This document shows positions 8,125 through 16,187 of a stretch of DNA of 26,580 bases, one piece after another. The first letter of the stretch is position 1, and each line of letters opens with the position of its first letter. Source of the DNA: a virus; the IMG/VR virus record IMGVR_UViG_3300029327_000054, positions 1 through 26,580 of that record. One strand, 5' to 3'. A program made the translations under genes and the position numbers. The notes beneath the pieces were generated by a model, which ran no database searches, was not told the DNA's origin, and saw nothing but the letters and a program-made list of their open reading frames with translations.

Positions 8125-8687
8125 TGCGGGGTCCTGGAGAGCTTGTCGGCCGAGATGTCAAACTCATGCAAGACTGTCACGCCATCATCGTCGTAGACCG
8201 TGACATGGGCCTTATCCGCCGACACCACCGCTTTGTTGGTGAGCATCTTCCTGGCTCTGTTCGCCTCATTTGCGGCTGCATAGAGTGCATCTTCCTGGGC
8301 CTGGGTAAGAGCCCCGACAGCCCCGCCGCCTCCGGTTGCAACGACTGTTGATGCCGCGCTCTGGATCAGCAGGACCTGGACCCCGGCCGAGTAGGCGATT
8401 GGGTCACCTCCAGGGCCTCCGACGAGATTTCCTCCGGCAACTTTTGCGATATAGTTTCCGGGCCAGAAATGTAGCTGCCAGTCCCCCAGTAGTTCGACGG
8501 TGATACCGACGCTAACGTCAGCGCCGAGGGACTCTTTTCCGCTGGCTCTTGCGATCTGCCCATAGGTTATCCCCTGCTCTGAAGACTCCGCATCCCTGAT
8601 GGCGTCAATTAGGTCCTGCATCGCCACCTCGGCCCGCGGGTAAGTTACTTCGATGAGGCTGCTTGCGAAATCGACTGAGTAGGCCAT
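8121..8687 (-). CDS. Tail-tip/appendage protein, unknown
   Basis: A 188-residue protein between the 1043-aa appendage gene and the 56-aa gene. Residues 1-60 are helical at first (DLIDAIRDAESSEQG), residues 68-110 hold a Gly-rich beta region (LGDWQLHFWPGNYIAKVAGGNLVGGPGG), residues 118-125 are a Gly-rich linker, and residues 127-180 (ALTQAQEDALYAAANEANRARKMLTNKAVV....VTVYDDDGVTVLHEFDI) match a C-terminal pattern I associate with many phage structural proteins. It starts at ATG 8687 just after the stop of the previous gene. The function is not recognised; operon position argues for a virion component made in the same cassette as the two large appendage proteins. Confidence 0.7.
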   Translation of the reverse strand: MAYSVDFASSLIEVTYPRAEVAMQDLIDAIRDAESSEQGITYGQIARASGKESLGADVSVGITVELLGDWQLHFWPGNYIAKVAGGNLVGGPGGDPIAYSAGVQVLLIQSAASTVVATGGGGAVGALTQAQEDALYAAANEANRARKMLTNKAVVSADKAHVTVYDDDGVTVLHEFDISADKLSRTPQ

Positions 8688-8689
8688 AA

Positions 8690-11600
8690 CTAAGCCGCCA
8701 CCGTGTCGAGGACCTGGGTTACAACAACGGATAATCCATTGCTGGTAATCGTTCCGAATGTTTCGAAAGGCAGGTACTTGGGGGCGCCACTGGCTTTACG
8801 CACCCGAATCGTGACATCAATATCGCTGGTGTGGTTGTAATTGACGGCAACGGTCGATCCGGAAGCCTCGACGTTCATGATCTCCGTCCCATCAGAGGTT
8901 TTAAAAACCCTGCATCTGGAGCCTGCCACAACGCCGGTGAGTGCTACGGCGACAAGCGTCCCATCCTTATCAGTGATCTTTGCCGTGCAGGAACCGCCGT
9001 TAACGGCCTGAAAGTCTTTTGAGCCAAGGCTAATTGCCTTGCCCGCCCCTGAGAGAATGCAGCCGTCAACACTCAGGTCGTATGCGCAGACGAAGTTTAC
9101 TCCGTCGATTGTCGAGAAAAAGTCAACTTTATCGAGGTTCGCTTCCAATGCCAGGTTGTACTGGCAGTAGTCGTAGAGTTCCTGGATAGTATGGTTTTCG
9201 GAGACGGTTATCAGGGCAGATGCATGATTAATTGTGATGCCCGTATAGGCTGCGACTGTTGCCTCGGTGGGCTGGGTTATGAACGGATTGGGCGATAGTG
9301 TTGGGATTTCACCGTAAATGTAGGTCAAAATTTCGGTGACGAGCTTGGTCAATTCAAAGAAGATGTAGCCGTATTTCCTAGACCGAAGAATTAGGGTATC
9401 CCAAGTCACACTCGCATTCGCCCCGGTAGCATCGGTTCTCTGGCTGAGACTGAAGGTTATCTGGTTGTTGGAGGTAAGCGAAGTGAACGCGTTCACCAGC
9501 TTTTGTATTCCGGTGTTTGCCGCAGCCTGGACAGAACTTGTCGAGCCGTCGTCAAACGAGACGACCATCGCCGGAAGATCGTTGGCCCCTCCGTAGTACG
9601 CTGCATTGTTGATCTGACAGTTAATAATTGCCGCGCACTTCGCATTGGCTACTGCTCCAGTCAAAAACGAATACCTATTGACCAATGAGCCTGCTGCCTG
9701 GAGCGTCTGCGCGACCAACTTTCCGGCTGAAGACCAGAACTTTCCCGCTGTAGTCCACGACTTGTGATCCCCGGCCACGCCGCCGCAGTTTCTAAACCTT
9801 AATGACGCCCCCTCGACTGTTTTAGTGTCCCACTGTCCGTTCACCTGAATCGTTCCGGCGGGGTGGTTCTCCTCCCAGTCAAAGATAGCACCGATTGGAA
9901 GGTTGTGCGTGTCTCCAATATTGGGCATGACCATACCGTAACTGTTGCCGGATGCAATCACCTTAACGGCGCCAGGCGTGGGGCCAGCCCCAACTTGATT
10001 AGAGACAGAGCAAAGGTCGAAGGTGTTGTTCTTTAGGCTGAGGTTAAAAACAGTGTTATATAGGATGGCCGGGTAGGTGGCACTGCCGTAGTTCCCCCAG
10101 AACCTATTCCCCTCGATTATCCAGTAGGAACCGCAAGCACCGTTTACCACGGTGCCTCCACACTCGAAGATATTATTGGTAATGACGAACTTATTCAGGG
10201 TGCTTGAGTATGAGACGCTGAGCGGCAGATGCCCAATATTCGAATATGGGCACAAGGCCCAACAGCGGTCGATGGTGACCACATGCGATTTAAAATTAAC
10301 GTCAGCATTGAATGGAGTCGCGGCGGAATAGGCAATTGTTCCCCACCTACCAAAGTCTATATAGCTTATCTCGATGCCCTCCGGCGGGGGGTCAAAGCAG
10401 CCTGAAATTAGGTAAGATGGCGCACTCGCCGCAAGAGAGTTTCTGACTAGGCAGTGGGTGTGGACGTGTTTGCTCCGGTTAGTCGGGTCGTCATAGCTGC
10501 CGGCAAAGCCCAGGTAGTTCGGCTGGATGCCGTTAAAAACATCGAACTCAACACCATCTATAACAAGGTTCGAGGGGCCGGCTAGAAAGAACCTCGGTAT
10601 GGTCGTCGTGTTCCCGACGATCTTCACGCCATAGGTCGAGTATTTAACTATAGGCGCTCCCGCTTTGCGTGTCCTCCCGAGGTTAGTCTTGAGCGTAACG
10701 ACCGTGCCGGCAACGTAGTCAACCTGGTAGGTGGTCGCCTGCTCTGCGTAGTCGAAAGCTGTGCTCGAACCTCCTATTATTATGTTGTCGTTCTGGGCCC
10801 ACCCCATTGGAGATACAGTGGTAATTACCTTCTGCCCGGATGGGGCGTCTGCGGCAAGCACGGCCCTATTATCGGTCGGGCGTTCGCCGTAGAGGAAGAG
10901 GCTCATCTTTCGAGTGGTAAAGCTCCCGTTATACGAGTTAACGTAAATGCCGCTATATGTTCCAACGGTCGGGTTTACAAACGAGACCACCGCCTGATTA
11001 GCCGCTGGGATCCTGTTTGCGGCCGTCCCTATCCTGAAGCCGGAATGGCAGTTGAGGGCGATGGTGCCGTTTACTGTCAAAGTGTGAGGTGCCGCTGGAG
11101 GATTTTGCCAGACTATATTGGCCACATTATCGGGGGTCGGAGTAGCGGAAGAAAGAGCCATCATGCCAATGCCGAAGGCGCCATTACCCGTGCTCAATAC
11201 ACCCCTGACCGTCGCAGTCCTGTCGATGGTAAGAATGTCTTTGGCAATAACGCAGTCATTGTCGGAAAAAGACTTCTGCACGTCACACCAGACCAAAAAT
11301 GACCAACTCGTCCCGCTGGAAGCTCCAAGAGAAAAGTCATTGGCCCTGTTCATCGTCCCCCTCGAAACCCTGAGCTGCCATTTGTAATGGCCAGAACTAA
11401 CAGTGGCGCTTGCCACTTGATAAGGGGCAGTGAAGGTGAAAGGGACGAACCACCCCCACCCCGAGGCGTAGGTGGTGTTGTTGGTTATCTGCACCCCGGT
11501 AAGTTGCTTGCTCGCCCTGGTGACCCACACATCGGGGCCTCCGGGATAGCCAGTATTTTCCTGCAACTCGACAAGAACGTCGTTGTAGAGGGAACCGGCC

Positions 11601-11821
11601 GGCATATTGCCTGATACCGAAGTATTGGTTGTCTGCAATGAAATTGCCGCACCAATACAATTAGCGGGGGAGGCAAGACTAAGAAACTGGAGGGGAATAG
11701 TCCTTGGCGTGGAGATTGAATTGCCACTAGTATTCAGGGCCGCAAGATTGTACTCCTCGACATTATAGAAGCCGTTGACTGTCGAAAGCCCCACGTTTCC
11801 ATTTGTGATGATGACAGCCAT
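8690..11821 (-). CDS. Large tail appendage / spike-like protein with G8-like and parallel beta-helix regions
   Basis: A 1043-residue protein. Residues 1-185 look like a beta-sandwich. Residues 193-350 contain a G8-like stretch (VIAKDILTIDRTATV) followed by W341AQNDNIIIGG, and residues 359-390 read AEQATTY......GTVVTLKTNLGRTRKAGAP, the kind of linker that follows G8 domains in CEMIP/PKHD1L-type proteins. Residues 395-680 have the short repeated strands, Asn ladders and NN(I/T)F turns of a right-handed parallel beta-helix. Residues 860-1043 resemble parts of the adjacent 459-aa protein: an ELYDY motif (881-885), LTGVVAGSRCRVF (961-973) and RVRK...LPFE...ITS.GLSV (1006-1033). Beta-helix proteins of phage tails are often receptor-binding spikes or polysaccharide depolymerases; no catalytic residues could be assigned. 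Confidence 0.75.
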   Translation of the reverse strand: MAVIITNGNVGLSTVNGFYNVEEYNLAALNTSGNSISTPRTIPLQFLSLASPANCIGAAISLQTTNTSVSGNMPAGSLYNDVLVELQENTGYPGGPDVWVTRASKQLTGVQITNNTTYASGWGWFVPFTFTAPYQVASATVSSGHYKWQLRVSRGTMNRANDFSLGASSGTSWSFLVWCDVQKSFSDNDCVIAKDILTIDRTATVRGVLSTGNGAFGIGMMALSSATPTPDNVANIVWQNPPAAPHTLTVNGTIALNCHSGFRIGTAANRIPAANQAVVSFVNPTVGTYSGIYVNSYNGSFTTRKMSLFLYGERPTDNRAVLAADAPSGQKVITTVSPMGWAQNDNIIIGGSSTAFDYAEQATTYQVDYVAGTVVTLKTNLGRTRKAGAPIVKYSTYGVKIVGNTTTIPRFFLAGPSNLVIDGVEFDVFNGIQPNYLGFAGSYDDPTNRSKHVHTHCLVRNSLAASAPSYLISGCFDPPPEGIEISYIDFGRWGTIAYSAATPFNADVNFKSHVVTIDRCWALCPYSNIGHLPLSVSYSSTLNKFVITNNIFECGGTVVNGACGSYWIIEGNRFWGNYGSATYPAILYNTVFNLSLKNNTFDLCSVSNQVGAGPTPGAVKVIASGNSYGMVMPNIGDTHNLPIGAIFDWEENHPAGTIQVNGQWDTKTVEGASLRFRNCGGVAGDHKSWTTAGKFWSSAGKLVAQTLQAAGSLVNRYSFLTGAVANAKCAAIINCQINNAAYYGGANDLPAMVVSFDDGSTSSVQAAANTGIQKLVNAFTSLTSNNQITFSLSQRTDATGANASVTWDTLILRSRKYGYIFFELTKLVTEILTYIYGEIPTLSPNPFITQPTEATVAAYTGITINHASALITVSENHTIQELYDYCQYNLALEANLDKVDFFSTIDGVNFVCAYDLSVDGCILSGAGKAISLGSKDFQAVNGGSCTAKITDKDGTLVAVALTGVVAGSRCRVFKTSDGTEIMNVEASGSTVAVNYNHTSDIDVTIRVRKASGAPKYLPFETFGTITSNGLSVVVTQVLDTVAA

Positions 11822-11823
11822 GA

Positions 11824-13203
11824 TTAGCTCACTATCGAGTCAACGGTTCGGATCGCCGCGACGGAAAGGCCGGTAGAAGTGATCGCCGACTCGACCTCGA
11901 AAGGCAAAATGCCCTTCTTTCGCACCCGCACAAGAACCGGGACATCGGCGGCATAAGTGATCGTGGTCTGGGAGGTAGTTCCGGTTGCCTGCTCGTCAAC
12001 GAAGGGCGAGTAGGCGTCATCGCCCAGGGCGTAGCTCTTGGAGAGCGTCACGCCCGTATGCAAGGTGAAGGTGCTCCCAGCCCAGAAGTCGTATTGATAC
12101 CGATCATCGCCAATGCGAATAAATCCGCTCGATGGCGTGTCGTTGGTGATGGCCTCCTGGATGGTTACCGAGCCGTTCCCTATGTTATTCCCTGCGGTCA
12201 GGTTGTACTGAGCCTTGTTGATCGAGCCGCCCGCGCCGGTCAGCCTGGCAACGAGAATCCTGTCGCCTGCAAGTACGCCCGTTACCTTTACCGGCACCAC
12301 ATTGGGAGGAGATACAACCGTGTTATCGGCCGAAATGAGCTGGAAATTCTTGGCATCATTGCCGTCGTAATTTTCGATCCAGATCCCGCGAGCGCCGAAG
12401 AACTTGCCACCGGCGAATGTTCCGAAGGGGGATTTAACCTCGTCTGCGTAAACTCCGGGGCTTGCACTGCGATAGCGCCAGCCTTCAATGCCATTTAAGA
12501 CCACCGCCGATGCGCCCCGTGTGATGTATTTAAGATACTCGTAGACCTGGGAGAGCGTGCGCCCGGAGCAATTGATGACCACATCGTAATTCTTTGTCAC
12601 CCCGCCGAGGGCCTTACTGACCGTACCGAAGGTGAGCGTGATGTCGTTCCAGGTCGCAATGGTTCCCGCTGCTGTCTGGTTGTTCAGATCATCGTCTGTT
12701 GCAAGCGGGACGGCATTACGTCCACCCGTAGACAGGTCGATCTCGAAGTGGGAAAAGGTGTCGGACAGTTCGCGGGCCATAACCAAGACTTTGCCTGCAT
12801 CGATCAGGGCTCCGGCCGCTTTCACCTTTATCAGCACATCTATATGCCCGGCAGCCCACCAGGACGTTATTTTCGCCCCGTTTTGCACGACGTAGACATT
12901 GGCGCCCGCCTGGATCGAGCCGAGCGAGTAGATGTTCGACCACAGGTTGTTGTTGTCACTGGTCTTTACCGCGCCACCCTTAAGATACTGGAAAGAGGCA
13001 TCCGGAATGGTCCAGCCGCTTATGAGCGTATATTCGGTGGGAGTCTGCGCCGACATTGGAACCGTGTCGTCGAGTTGGGCCAGCTCGTCAAATACGTCCA
13101 TGAGCCATGAATAGAGCTGGTTGACCGTATACACCGTTGCCCCGCTTGTGTGCGTGATCGTCTTGGCGCCGTAATCGATTGTGAAATCGTCCTGGATAGC
13201 CAT
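11824..13203 (-). CDS. Virion appendage protein, paralogous C-terminus to its neighbour
   Basis: A 459-residue protein, ATG at 13203 with GAGGGG 5 bases upstream. Its N-terminus (FTIDYGAKTITHTSGATVYTV, then LYSWLMDVFDE, DDTVPMSAQTPTEYTLISGW up to residue 64) matches a conserved opening I associate with phage structural proteins. Residues 85-300 are beta-rich. The C-terminal part holds VTGVLAGDRILVARLTG (307-323) and VRVRKKGILPFE...ITSTGLSV (424-448), both mirrored in the C-terminus of the next gene product. There is no signal peptide or membrane segment. It lies between the gpM-like and gpL-like genes, so it should be a tail-tip or side appendage. The exact function is unknown. Confidence 0.75.
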   Translation of the reverse strand: MAIQDDFTIDYGAKTITHTSGATVYTVNQLYSWLMDVFDELAQLDDTVPMSAQTPTEYTLISGWTIPDASFQYLKGGAVKTSDNNNLWSNIYSLGSIQAGANVYVVQNGAKITSWWAAGHIDVLIKVKAAGALIDAGKVLVMARELSDTFSHFEIDLSTGGRNAVPLATDDDLNNQTAAGTIATWNDITLTFGTVSKALGGVTKNYDVVINCSGRTLSQVYEYLKYITRGASAVVLNGIEGWRYRSASPGVYADEVKSPFGTFAGGKFFGARGIWIENYDGNDAKNFQLISADNTVVSPPNVVPVKVTGVLAGDRILVARLTGAGGSINKAQYNLTAGNNIGNGSVTIQEAITNDTPSSGFIRIGDDRYQYDFWAGSTFTLHTGVTLSKSYALGDDAYSPFVDEQATGTTSQTTITYAADVPVLVRVRKKGILPFEVESAITSTGLSVAAIRTVDSIVS

Positions 13204-13215
13204 TTGTGCCCCTCT

Positions 13216-13566
13216 CTATACCTCTTCCAACGTCATCTCAGCCCGCCATCTGAGCTTGTAGCCTACTGGTGCGAATTTTATCGGCTCCTTGAACCGCACG
13301 TTATAGACCAAGCCGCTGCCCAGATTCGTCCAGCTGAAAGCGTCGCAGCCGACCTTTACCGCAGCCTCGAAATTCTGGAGGTTCACCTTGTCGGCCTCGG
13401 ACAAGAACGAGTACTTCAGCTTCCACATCATTGGAACGCGGGTACAGCGCGGCCTTGTCTTGGTATAGCCGGCCTCCGACCTTACTCGGATAGTCGGGTC
13501 GAACGCCCGCTGCTCCTCCCAGGAATCGACGTCAGGGTTGTCGGAAAGGGTTGGGAAATCAGACAT
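13216..13566 (-). CDS. Minor tail protein M-like
   Basis: A 116-residue protein directly after the tape measure gene, the position of lambda gpM, which joins the initiator complex at the tail tip. It has the small-beta-barrel pattern of this group: RVRSEAGYTKTRPRCTRVP, WKLKYSFLSEADKVNLQNF, AFSWTNLG, then YNVRFKEPIKFAPVGYKLRW and a final EMTLEEV. I chose the ATG at 13566, with AAGG 8 bases upstream; a GTG one codon earlier is possible. The ribosome site lies at the edge of the degenerate repeat at 13577-13607. Confidence 0.75.
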   Translation of the reverse strand: MSDFPTLSDNPDVDSWEEQRAFDPTIRVRSEAGYTKTRPRCTRVPMMWKLKYSFLSEADKVNLQNFEAAVKVGCDAFSWTNLGSGLVYNVRFKEPIKFAPVGYKLRWRAEMTLEEV

Positions 13567-13576
13567 CACAAGAACC

Positions 13577-13607
13577 TTTCACCGCGGAGGTCGCGGGGAT
13601 CGCAGAG
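13577..13607 (-). repeat. CTCTGCG...GGTGAAA degenerate repeat, copy 2
   Basis: A 31-base stretch on the minus strand beginning CTCTGCG and ending GCGGTGAAA, lying exactly between the tape measure stop codon and the ribosome site of the gpM-like gene. Related to the copy at 6547-6580, which is in the opposite orientation. Confidence 0.55.
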
Positions 13608-14477
13608 CTATTTTCGGTTTCGGAGCATCTGTCCGAGGACGCCGTATTCATTTATGTCCTTGGCCACGACCCCGATAATCATCTTGTCGAAGCTGTGGGT
13701 AATCGATCCCTGTTCGAGCTTGAGTGGCATGCTGGACTGATTATCGATTTTGACCTCTACGTTCATCGCCTGGGCTGATTGCCCCGACTTCGTGTCGCCA
13801 TGGCTCCACCCGCCTCTTGGAATTACAACCTCGCCTTTTTGGAGGATGGCCGGAAATTCGTCGGAGGCCAACCCCGAGTGTAGTCGCGGAGCACCGGCCA
13901 TCAGGAGCGGGCTTGCCGCCCTACGGGTACCGTCAAGCCCAACGATCCCTCCCGAGTGGAAATTGAGAAACCAATCCGGAGTTTCGCTCCACTGAAAATA
14001 GCCTTCGCTGGCCCCGCTGCTCCCGCCGGCCCCGCCGCCAAACCCGCCAAAAAGATTCCCGAGCAGATCCTCGAATCCGCGGGTGGCCATTTTAGAGATC
14101 GCTTTGGACCATGCATTGATTAGAAAATTGCAGAAGGCGCTAAAGAAGTCCTCGGCAGAGGAGATTTCGCCCTTGAAAAGGCTGCTGAAGAGGCTTTTAA
14201 AACTCGAACCGGCCGAGCCGACGAATTTTTGGGTGCTGGAATTCACTTCGCTCAGGGCTTTTTGGGTTGACTTGAGGCTTATTTCCGCTTCCCGGCCGAC
14301 CAGTTTCTGCTGCTCACGCGTCTTTTCCAGAGCCAGTTGACGCTCACGCTCGACCGAGGCGATTTCGCTTTGAATCCGGAGCTGTTCTTCCATGGACTTG
14401 ACCGTCTGGTCGAAATCCCGGCTCGAACCGGTCTCACTCGAGTTGATTAAGCTTATGCTCCGCCTGTTTTCTGCCAT
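13608..14477 (-). CDS. Tail tape measure protein, unusually short
   Basis: About 289 residues from the ATG at 14477; an in-frame GTG at 14525 would give 305 and overlap the frameshift extension by 20 bases. Neither start has an ideal ribosome site. Counting from the GTG, residues 38-95 form a charged coiled coil, 122-160 hydrophobic helices (AFCNFLINAWSKAISKM), 156-172 a Gly-rich linker, and 190-243 the segment FHSGGIVG....AGAPRLHSGLASDEFPAILQKGEVVIPRGG that is typical of the C-terminus of lambda-type tape measure proteins. In lambda the tape measure is several times longer (853 aa) and its length sets tail length, so this gene predicts a very short tail or an internal deletion. It follows the G/GT chaperone genes, as in lambda. 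Confidence 0.75.
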   Translation of the reverse strand: MAENRRSISLINSSETGSSRDFDQTVKSMEEQLRIQSEIASVERERQLALEKTREQQKLVGREAEISLKSTQKALSEVNSSTQKFVGSAGSSFKSLFSSLFKGEISSAEDFFSAFCNFLINAWSKAISKMATRGFEDLLGNLFGGFGGGAGGSSGASEGYFQWSETPDWFLNFHSGGIVGLDGTRRAASPLLMAGAPRLHSGLASDEFPAILQKGEVVIPRGGWSHGDTKSGQSAQAMNVEVKIDNQSSMPLKLEQGSITHSFDKMIIGVVAKDINEYGVLGQMLRNRK

Positions 14478-14505
14478 TTTGGTGGAAATCCTTTTTTCAG
14501 CGACA

Positions 14506-15203
14506 TTACTCCGTCGTCTTTTCACGTAGTGATCGGATTCCCTTTAATTTTTGCTTCAGGAATCCCAAATCCTGCCAAAACTGCAACTCCAGTGAATCAT
14601 TTTCCAACCTGAACCCGGCTTCCTGAAGCAAATGGACCCGGAGAAGGGAAAGCGCGTAAGGGCCGGCCTGTTCCCGTCGTGCAGGATTTTTTTCGCAGGC
14701 GCGGCAAAGGTTTCGGATTGTCTTTCCTTCGCAATTTTGGGCAGAATCAGGATCACAGGCCGCGGAGAGAAGAAGGTCTATCTCCCGTTCGAGATCGATT
14801 TTCTCCGGGCCTATTCCTCCAAAGGGCTTTCCGGTTCGGCCTCCCTGCTGGCCCCGGTCGCCTCGAAAACACTTGCAGCAACACTTGCCACGATGTCTCC
14901 GGCGTAGCGTGTCAATAGATCTTTCCAGTCCTGGCGGTACTCCGGGTCGCTCGGGTCCGACGAGAAGAGCTTGCCGTCTATTCCAAGCGTCCCCTTGGTA
15001 AACCCGCTGATTATGCGGGAGCCGAATTTGAGCCGGTTTTCAAAAACCCTGCTCTTCAGCTTTTGGCCACGCCGCTCGAAGACACCATTCTGGTAGGCTG
15101 CCCGTTCCTCGTTGGTCGGCATGCGGTAATAGATTTCGTGTACGTCGCCGGTAATTCCGTCCTGGATATCCAGAATGTTTCGCTCTGCAGCAAAATCGCG
15201 CAT
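14506..15203 (-). CDS. Tail assembly chaperone fusion GT, made by -1 ribosomal frameshift
   Basis: Predicted 232-residue product: residues 1-128 of the G-like chaperone, then 104 residues read in the -1 frame from 14820 down to the TAA at 14506-14508. The -1 frame is open across this whole stretch but lacks an ATG, so it is invisible to a start-based search. It begins GGIGPEKIDLEREIDLLLSA, contains four cysteines including a C-x-x-C pair (LCRAC), a helix ALSLLRVHLLQEAGF and ends KGIRSLREKTTE. In lambda and many siphophages G and GT act together to load tail tube protein onto the tape measure, with GT made by -1 slippage just before the tape measure gene; gene order here is the same. The slippage itself is inferred from sequence. 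Confidence 0.75.
14811..15203 (-). CDS. Tail assembly chaperone, lambda gpG-like (unshifted product)
   Basis: A 130-residue mainly helical protein between the tail tube gene and the tape measure gene. ATG at 15203 is preceded by AAAGGAG with a 5-base spacer. Visible pattern: MRDFAAERNILDIQDGITGD, then YRMPTNEERAAYQNGVFERRG, FGSRIISGFTKG.......SS, DWKDLLTRYAGDIVASVAASVFE, ending in a Glu-rich tail SPLEE. Position, size and the overlapping -1 frame with a slippery heptamer three codons before the stop mark it as the G-type chaperone that coats the tape measure during tail assembly. It is not packaged in lambda, and the same can be expected here. Confidence 0.8.
   Translation of the reverse strand: MRDFAAERNILDIQDGITGDVHEIYYRMPTNEERAAYQNGVFERRGQKLKSRVFENRLKFGSRIISGFTKGTLGIDGKLFSSDPSDPEYRQDWKDLLTRYAGDIVASVAASVFEATGASREAEPESPLEE
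14820..14826 (-). promoter_or_regulatory. Slippery heptamer C CCT TTG for -1 frameshift
   Basis: On the minus strand the reading frame of the G-like gene passes through AGC CCT TTG GAG GAA TAG. CCCTTTG fits the X XXY YYZ rule, allowing both tRNAs to re-pair on CCC TTT. A short hairpin (ATCTC...GAGAT) lies some 30 bases downstream and could stimulate slippage, though it is weak. Confidence 0.7.
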
Positions 15204-15228
15204 CGGTTCTCCTTTGGGTGCCTGGCGC

Positions 15229-16158
15229 TCATGAAAACCTTATCAACAACTCATCGTCCCCGCTGCTCATCGCCAGGGAAAAGGAAGCCTTGTAGATCGC
15301 CCTTCCATCCCGGTCACCCGAGCCTAGTTCGCTGTACTGGAGGGCGGGAGACTCGATTGAAAACCTGTTTCCGTCGATGCTCCCGACGGCGAGGTTCAGG
15401 GCCAGTGTGGCGGCGGTTTGCCAGTTGCTCCAGAATGGGTGGGAGGAAACCGCCACGGCCTCAGGATCGAAACTCCCCCGAGGTTTGCGGCCAGTGATCT
15501 CGAAGCCGACGATCCCATCCGCCGCGGCGATGCTTTTGCGTTCAACCACGCTGTTGTTGATCTCGATCTCGAATTTTTCAGATACCGGTCCGAAGCCGTC
15601 GATGGTAAAACCTGCCCCGAGCGCGACCGGTGGAAGGATGCCGCTGAAGGTCTGGGCTGCTGGCGATGCATCCACGGGGGAGTTGTAGAACCCCTTGAAC
15701 TTCCACTCGGCCAGGGCTGGTTTCCCCACTTCGACGCTGATTCTGAAAGATCCACGACATCCGGTAATTTTGTGGAAAAGCCTGTCGAGGTACACATAAA
15801 GAGTGCAAGATTCGAAATTCGTCGAAACCGGCGCGTAGAGCAGGTCTGTTCCGGAATTTACCGTCTGGGCCATGCCGCATGCCCTGAAAAGGACCCCTTC
15901 CCAGCCAAAGGCTGGAAGCGCCCCTTTGGCCCCGGTCCCCTTCATCTCGGTCTTGAAAGCTACCTCGACGCTCCTGGTCCCGCGCAAAAACCTTAGCGGC
16001 GAAAGAGATCCGCGCAGGATATTGCGCTCGACCGCTTCCCCCGCCGGCGAGATATCGAGGTCGCGGACCGCGATCGCATTCGAGGCGGGAGTTGGAATGG
16101 GGTCGATCCCGTATTCTGTTTCGATTTCTGCGAGCACCACCGTGTTTCGAGTGAGCAT
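15229..16158 (-). CDS. Major tail tube protein
   Basis: A 309-residue protein starting at ATG 16158, which has GGGGAG 7 bases upstream; a longer frame begins at 16206 without such a site. It is beta-rich, opens with LTRNTVVLAEIETEYGIDPIPTPASNAIAVRDLDISP, a pattern common to tail tube proteins of Mu-like siphophages, and later holds LRGTRSVEVAFKTEMKGTG, FKGFYNSPVD and a second domain with GFEITGRKPRGSFDPEAV. It sits between the DUF1834 gene and the tail chaperone genes, exactly where the tube gene belongs. The tube is a polymer of this protein around the tape measure. No membrane or signal segments are present. Confidence 0.8.
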   Translation of the reverse strand: MLTRNTVVLAEIETEYGIDPIPTPASNAIAVRDLDISPAGEAVERNILRGSLSPLRFLRGTRSVEVAFKTEMKGTGAKGALPAFGWEGVLFRACGMAQTVNSGTDLLYAPVSTNFESCTLYVYLDRLFHKITGCRGSFRISVEVGKPALAEWKFKGFYNSPVDASPAAQTFSGILPPVALGAGFTIDGFGPVSEKFEIEINNSVVERKSIAAADGIVGFEITGRKPRGSFDPEAVAVSSHPFWSNWQTAATLALNLAVGSIDGNRFSIESPALQYSELGSGDRDGRAIYKASFSLAMSSGDDELLIRFS

Positions 16159-16187
16159 TTTCTCTCTCCCCTGGGCATCTGCCGGCA

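Noticed and set aside
14556-14756. A 66-codon minus-strand frame with an ATG between tail chaperone and tape measure
   Set aside because: It is in a different frame from the -1 extension that covers the same DNA. The extension has better protein-like composition, spans the whole gap and is joined to a slippery site.
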